DNA from: Clostridium sp. UBA1056
Lineage (GTDB): Bacteria; Bacillota; Clostridia; Clostridiales; Clostridiaceae
Assembly (NCBI GenBank): GCA_002316385.1
Contig: DCDL01000045.1
Span: 2,025 to 10,597 of the forward strand
Direction: 5' to 3'
Length of the DNA: 8,573 bases
Shown here: piece after piece, positions 5,630-8,573 of the stretch
How positions within the stretch are numbered: the first letter of the stretch is position 1
Layout of the letters: each line of letters opens with the position of its first letter
Notes under the pieces: generated by a model
Seen by the model: only the letters and a program-made list of their open reading frames with translations
Database searches by the model: none
Told to the model about the DNA's origin: nothing
Translations under genes and position numbers: made by a program

Positions 5630-7036
5630 ATGAGTTTTTATCTATACAATACCTTGACTAGAAATAAAGAAGAATTTATTCCTACAAATAAAAATAAGGT
5701 TGGAATGTATACTTGTGGTCCTACTGTATACAACTATGCTCATATAGGAAACTTAAGAACTTATATATTTGAGGATGCATTAAAGAAATCTTTAGAATAT
5801 GTAGGTTATAAAGTTAAACATGTTATGAATGTAACGGATGTAGGTCATCTTCAATCTGATGGAGATGAAGGTGAAGATAAGATGGCTTTAGGTGCAAGCC
5901 GTGAGCATAAAACAGTATGGGAAATTGCAAAATTTTATGAGGATGCCTTCTTTGAAGATTGTAAAAAATTAAATGTAAAGAGACCAACAGTAGTATGTCA
6001 AGCAACAGAACACATAGATGATATGATTAAATTTATTCAAAAGCTTGAAGAACGTGGTTATACATACGAATCAAATGGAAATGTATACTTTGAGATAGAT
6101 AAGTTTGAGGATTATACAAAGTTAGCTAATTTAAGCATAGATGAATTAGAAGCTGGCAGTAGAATAGAAATAGATCCAAATAAGAAAAATCCATTAGATT
6201 TCGTACTTTGGTTTACAAATTCTAAATTCTCCAATCAAATAATGCAATGGGATTCTCCTTGGGGTAGAGGATTTCCAGGATGGCATCTAGAGTGCTCTAC
6301 TATGAGTATCAAATACTTAGGTGAGCATATAGATATTCACTGCGGAGGAATAGACCATATACCTGTTCATCATACAAATGAAATTGCTCAATCTGAAGCT
6401 GCTTTAGGCCATAAGTGGGTAAACTATTGGGTTCATGGAGAATTCTTAGTCCAAAGTGGTGGTAAGATGTCTAAATCAAGTGGAGACTTTTTAACAGTGT
6501 CTAGACTTGAAGAAGAAGGATTTACTCCTTTGGATTATAGATACTTCTGCTTACAATCTAAGTACAGAAAGCAACTAGTATTTAGTTTTGAAAACTTAAA
6601 GGATGCTCAAAATGGATATAAGGCATTAAAGAAAAAAATAGCAGCTTTATTAACTAATGTAGATGAAAGTAATAGTGTAAATAAAGAAATTATTAGTCAA
6701 TACCAAGAAAAATTTAAGGTACAAATAAGTGATGACTTAAATATAGCTAATGCATTTACAGTGCTTAATGAAGTTATAAAGGATAGTTCATTAAATAATA
6801 AAGAGAAGGCAACTTTAATTGAAGATTTCGATAAAGTCTTCTCACTTGATCTTATGACCATCGAAAAGGAAGTTGTTAAAGTAGACGAGAAGCTTATAAA
6901 TGCGCTCATTGAAGAAAGAAATGTAGCTAGAAAAGAAAAGAACTATAAAAGATCAGATGAAATAAGAGCACAGCTGTTAGAGATGAATATAGAGGTATTG
7001 GATAGTAAAGAAGGAACTACTTGGAGAGTAAAATAA
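5630..7036 (+). CDS. cysS: Cysteinyl-tRNA synthetase
   Basis: A 468-residue class I aminoacyl-tRNA synthetase that charges tRNA-Cys with cysteine in the cytosol, of full expected length. The HIGH-type signature is HIGN at 38-41 and the KMSKS loop is intact at 279-283. The catalytic zinc ligands that select cysteine are visible by position: Cys29 (TCGPTVY), Cys222 (HLECS), His247 and Glu251 (HHTNE). CGGIDHIPVHH and GFPGWHLECSTMS are typical CysRS blocks. The C-terminal part (about 310-468) is the helical anticodon-binding region ending GTTWRVK. The start is ATG at 5630, 7 bases after AAGGAG (5617-5622). Expression is probably controlled by the Cys-rich leader peptide attenuator upstream. A large hairpin (7049-7089) follows the stop, and a DUF1904 gene begins 79 bases downstream. 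Here cysS is not joined to cysE, an arrangement found in many other Firmicutes. Confidence 0.98.
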   Translation: MSFYLYNTLTRNKEEFIPTNKNKVGMYTCGPTVYNYAHIGNLRTYIFEDALKKSLEYVGYKVKHVMNVTDVGHLQSDGDEGEDKMALGASREHKTVWEIAKFYEDAFFEDCKKLNVKRPTVVCQATEHIDDMIKFIQKLEERGYTYESNGNVYFEIDKFEDYTKLANLSIDELEAGSRIEIDPNKKNPLDFVLWFTNSKFSNQIMQWDSPWGRGFPGWHLECSTMSIKYLGEHIDIHCGGIDHIPVHHTNEIAQSEAALGHKWVNYWVHGEFLVQSGGKMSKSSGDFLTVSRLEEEGFTPLDYRYFCLQSKYRKQLVFSFENLKDAQNGYKALKKKIAALLTNVDESNSVNKEIISQYQEKFKVQISDDLNIANAFTVLNEVIKDSSLNNKEKATLIEDFDKVFSLDLMTIEKEVVKVDEKLINALIEERNVARKEKNYKRSDEIRAQLLEMNIEVLDSKEGTTWRVK

Positions 7037-7048
7037 AGTATTTTTAGA

Positions 7049-7089
7049 ATAAATCCACCTGATGTATTTAATGCATTGGGTGGATTTAT
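7049..7089 (+). terminator. Strong hairpin after cysS (partial terminator or intercistronic structure)
   Basis: ATAAATCCACC (7049-7059) pairs perfectly with GGTGGATTTAT (7079-7089). The stem continues inward through two G-U pairs and several more to about 7067, giving some 18 pairs. It starts 13 bases after the cysS stop. The downstream T content is modest (ATTTATGTTT), so it could end most cysS transcripts while letting some reach the DUF1904 gene, or act as an mRNA 3'-end stabiliser. I see no separate promoter between it and 7116. Confidence 0.65.
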
Positions 7090-7115
7090 GTTTAAAGGTG
7101 AGAGAGGAAGATATT

Positions 7116-7442
7116 ATGCCAATTCTAACATTAAGAGCTATAAAAGAGCATGAAGCAGTAAGTATTAGTAGAGGACTTATAGATGAGCTAGAGGAATTAT
7201 TAGAGTGTCCACGCGATTATTTCACTTTAGAGCTTAGGAACTCCACATTTATAAAAGATGGAGACATATGTAATGGATACCCAATGGTTGATATTAGTTG
7301 GTTTGCTAGAGGGCAAGAAATTCAAGATAAGGTAGCGAAGATAATTACTAAATATATTAAGGAATTAGGATATGAAACTGTTGAGATAACTTTTCATGTT
7401 CTTGAAGAGAAGTTATATTATGAAAATGGAGTACATTTTTAA
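7116..7442 (+). CDS. DUF1904 tautomerase-fold protein
   Basis: A 108-residue protein beginning MPILTLRAI. It matches the DUF1904 family, small cytosolic proteins with a tautomerase/MIF-like fold. Pro2, which becomes the N-terminal residue once Met is removed, is the position of the catalytic proline in that superfamily; whether it is catalytic here is not shown. Other notable stretches are FTLELRNSTFI (mid-protein), MVDISWFARGQEIQDKVA and VEITFHVLEEKLYYENGVHF. Substrate and role are unknown. Start choice: ATG at 7116, about 7 bases after GAGAGG (7102-7107). A longer reading from ATG 7062 begins inside the loop side of the cysS hairpin, lacks a ribosome binding site, and loses the MP start. 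The gene may be co-transcribed with cysS by readthrough of that hairpin, which would place it under cysteine control; this is inference. Confidence 0.85.
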   Translation: MPILTLRAIKEHEAVSISRGLIDELEELLECPRDYFTLELRNSTFIKDGDICNGYPMVDISWFARGQEIQDKVAKIITKYIKELGYETVEITFHVLEEKLYYENGVHF

Positions 7443-7451
7443 TAGATAATA

Positions 7452-7500
7452 AATAAGAATACATGGGTATGTTTAAATAATGTTTCCATGTGTTTTTATT
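7452..7500. terminator. Bidirectional terminator between the DUF1904 gene and the convergent gene at 7500
   Basis: AATAAGAATACATGG (7452-7466) pairs continuously with CCATGTGTTTTTATT (7486-7500), including two G-U pairs, around a 19-base loop. For the plus strand, the GC-containing core ACATGG/CCATGT is followed by a T-rich run (7493-7500), good intrinsic geometry for the DUF1904 gene. For the minus strand, the tail is T-rich too (TTCTTATTTATTAT), so it probably also ends the gene whose stop codon overlaps it. Confidence 0.75.
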
Positions 7501-7964
7501 TAATCATCACATTTGCACATGGTATTAATGAAGTTATATACTCTACATTCTAACACAGGATATACACAATTAATTTGTTCTAAAATTTTGTAAGCAGTTT
7601 TTTCAGATTTCTTTAATTTAGCAGTTTTTCTTTTTGTTGTAGTAGAATTGTTTAGTAAGTCCACTGTTGCCATAACAAGGGAAGATGTATTGGAAAGCTG
7701 AGATAATATTTGAAGTAAAGGTAATATACAATTATTCACGTATAAAGCTTCATAATCATTAATAGTCAATAAGTTAAGTTGAGTTCTTAATCTATTAAGA
7801 CTGGTAGTAATTTGAGTTAAAGAAAGCAATTCATCTTTAAGAGAAAATATAGCGGTGGGGTCAGAAGCTGATTTCGTAGAACTTTCGTTTATTTTATCAA
7901 GGCTAGATGATATTAATTCTGACAAATTATCTATGCTATTAGCTATTTTATTGATATCCTCCAT
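7500..7964 (-). CDS. Hypothetical helical protein
   Basis: A 154-residue protein I do not recognise. It appears largely alpha-helical. Residues 1-30 and 41-65 have heptad-like spacing of Leu/Ile (INKIANSIDNLSELI, LKDELLSLTQI), suggesting coiled-coil or bundle formation. Residues 72-105 are a more hydrophobic stretch without the length or purity of a clear membrane helix. A basic patch KRKTAKLKKSEK lies at 111-122. The C-terminal region holds four of its five cysteines, at 133, 140, 150 and 152 (ending MCKCDD). No signal peptide is seen. The start ATG at 7964 is 6 bases after TAAGGAG (7977-7971), a convincing ribosome binding site, so the gene is likely real. It is convergent with the DUF1904 gene and ends at a shared hairpin. 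The function could be structural or cell-envelope/spore-related, but nothing in the sequence settles this. Confidence 0.75.
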   Translation of the reverse strand: MEDINKIANSIDNLSELISSSLDKINESSTKSASDPTAIFSLKDELLSLTQITTSLNRLRTQLNLLTINDYEALYVNNCILPLLQILSQLSNTSSLVMATVDLLNNSTTTKRKTAKLKKSEKTAYKILEQINCVYPVLECRVYNFINTMCKCDD

Positions 7965-8509
7965 AAAATACTCCTTAGAAATTTAAAGTTCATATTTAAA
8001 ATATATTAATTAATCTATATGTTTATTCATTTAATATAAACTATGTTTATTGTGCTAGTTAAATATAGAATTCTTCATAAAAAGCATAGTTTCAGTTAAT
8101 ATAGATATATAACATCTTACATAAATATATACTTAATTGTACATGGAGCATTTTAAAAAGTTATAAAGGAAACTAGTTAACTTTTTAAATAGTTAACATT
8201 TTCTAAAAGTCGCTGAATTAATTGGGATTTGACGTGGTTATTCTTAAAACTCAGGATGACTAGATGGCAGTAGTATTATCCAGAGTATTTTTAACTAGAG
8301 CAATAGGTAAACTTATAAATAATTAATTCATAGGTAAAGGGAGAGTTAGAAGATATAGTGTATATAAATATATGTTTTTATATATAAATTGTTGGAGTAA
8401 TAGAATTACAAATTGATACAAAATATGGATTAGTCTTAGGTCCATGACACAAAACAACATAAGTTGTAGGTACATATTTAAATTAAGATAAAAAAATATA
8501 AAAATATTA
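7965..8509. other. Long AT-rich region without a convincing gene
   Basis: About 545 bases with stops in all frames and no ORF that combines good length with a ribosome binding site. Contents noted: an 8-base inverted repeat AAACTATG (8038-8045) / CATAGTTT (8085-8092); two direct copies of TAGTTAAC (8174-8181 and 8190-8197); and a 20-codon ORF at 8264-8326 with a weak ribosome binding site. The part from about 8200 to 8300 is less AT-rich than its flanks and might be eroded coding sequence or an RNA, but I cannot name it. Confidence 0.5.
8174..8197. repeat. Paired TAGTTAAC motifs, possible operator
   Basis: TAGTTAAC occurs at 8174-8181 and 8190-8197, a 16-base period. The core GTTAAC is self-complementary, so the two copies also form an inverted repeat. 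A tandem palindrome of this size could bind a dimeric regulator, but no adjacent promoter or gene is convincing. Confidence 0.3.
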
Positions 8510-8538
8510 TTGACATAATAGGAGTTATCTAGTAATAT
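8510..8538 (+). promoter_or_regulatory. Good sigma-A promoter reading out of the right edge
   Basis: A perfect TTGACA -35 (8510-8515), a 17-base spacer and TAATAT (8533-8538) sit at the end of the long non-coding region. Transcription would start near 8545 and leave the window. No ribosome binding site or start codon clearly follows in the last 30 bases, so the transcript has either a longer leader or a non-coding product. Confidence 0.7.
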
Positions 8539-8573
8539 AGTAAGAGTCGTTGGAAGTAATCGATGATAATGAA

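Noticed and set aside
7062..7115. Upstream extension of the DUF1904 ORF (ATG at 7062)
   Set aside because: It begins within the post-cysS hairpin, has no ribosome binding site, and would bury the conserved MP start that follows GAGAGG at 7102-7107.
8200..8320. Eroded small acid-soluble spore protein gene (a frame reads KVAELIGI)
   Set aside because: Only eight residues look suggestive, stops follow at once, and none of the frames continues the family's conserved C-terminal motif.

Overview
The window is very AT-rich, with short AT-rich intergenic spaces, strong AGGAG-type ribosome binding sites and several intrinsic terminators. Together with the protein set (GapN, DUF378, DUF2284, a YtcJ-type amidohydrolase, CysS, DUF1904) this points to a low-GC Firmicute, most likely a Clostridium or close relative. 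I see no mobile element, CRISPR array, tRNA or rRNA. Everything looks like ordinary chromosome except the cysS leader.

Layout. Positions 1-2326, minus strand: gapN (non-phosphorylating NADP glyceraldehyde-3-phosphate dehydrogenase), preceded by a cysteine-rich DUF2284 metal-binding protein. Positions 2600-3419: a small DUF378 membrane protein (minus) with its own perfect GC-rich terminator, diverging from an unrecognised three-helix membrane protein with a lysine-rich tail (plus). A long shared bidirectional hairpin separates that gene from a convergent amidohydrolase gene (3505-5109, minus). Positions 5110-7442: a 520-base divergent space, then cysS and a DUF1904 tautomerase-fold gene (both plus). 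Positions 7452-7964: another bidirectional hairpin and a convergent helical hypothetical gene (minus). Positions 7965-8573 hold no convincing gene, but a good plus-strand promoter close to the right edge fires out of the window.

The most interesting element is the cysS leader. A 13-codon ORF with a strong ribosome binding site encodes MCRCCCCCEICII (7 of 13 residues are Cys). It is followed by an intrinsic terminator and then cysteinyl-tRNA synthetase. Segments in and after this ORF can form mutually exclusive pairings: the ORF start region with 5414-5424; 5408-5422 with the terminator's 5' arm; or the terminator hairpin. This is the layout of classical ribosome-mediated attenuation: a shortage of Cys-tRNA would stall the ribosome in the Cys run, free the antiterminator and let transcription continue into cysS. 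I found no T-box consensus here, although T-boxes are the usual control for aminoacyl-tRNA synthetase genes in Firmicutes.

The other genes show no clear functional link to one another. Four published-style starts were moved or specified from ribosome binding sites: gapN uses TTG, while DUF2284, DUF378 and DUF1904 start downstream of the longest possible ORF start.
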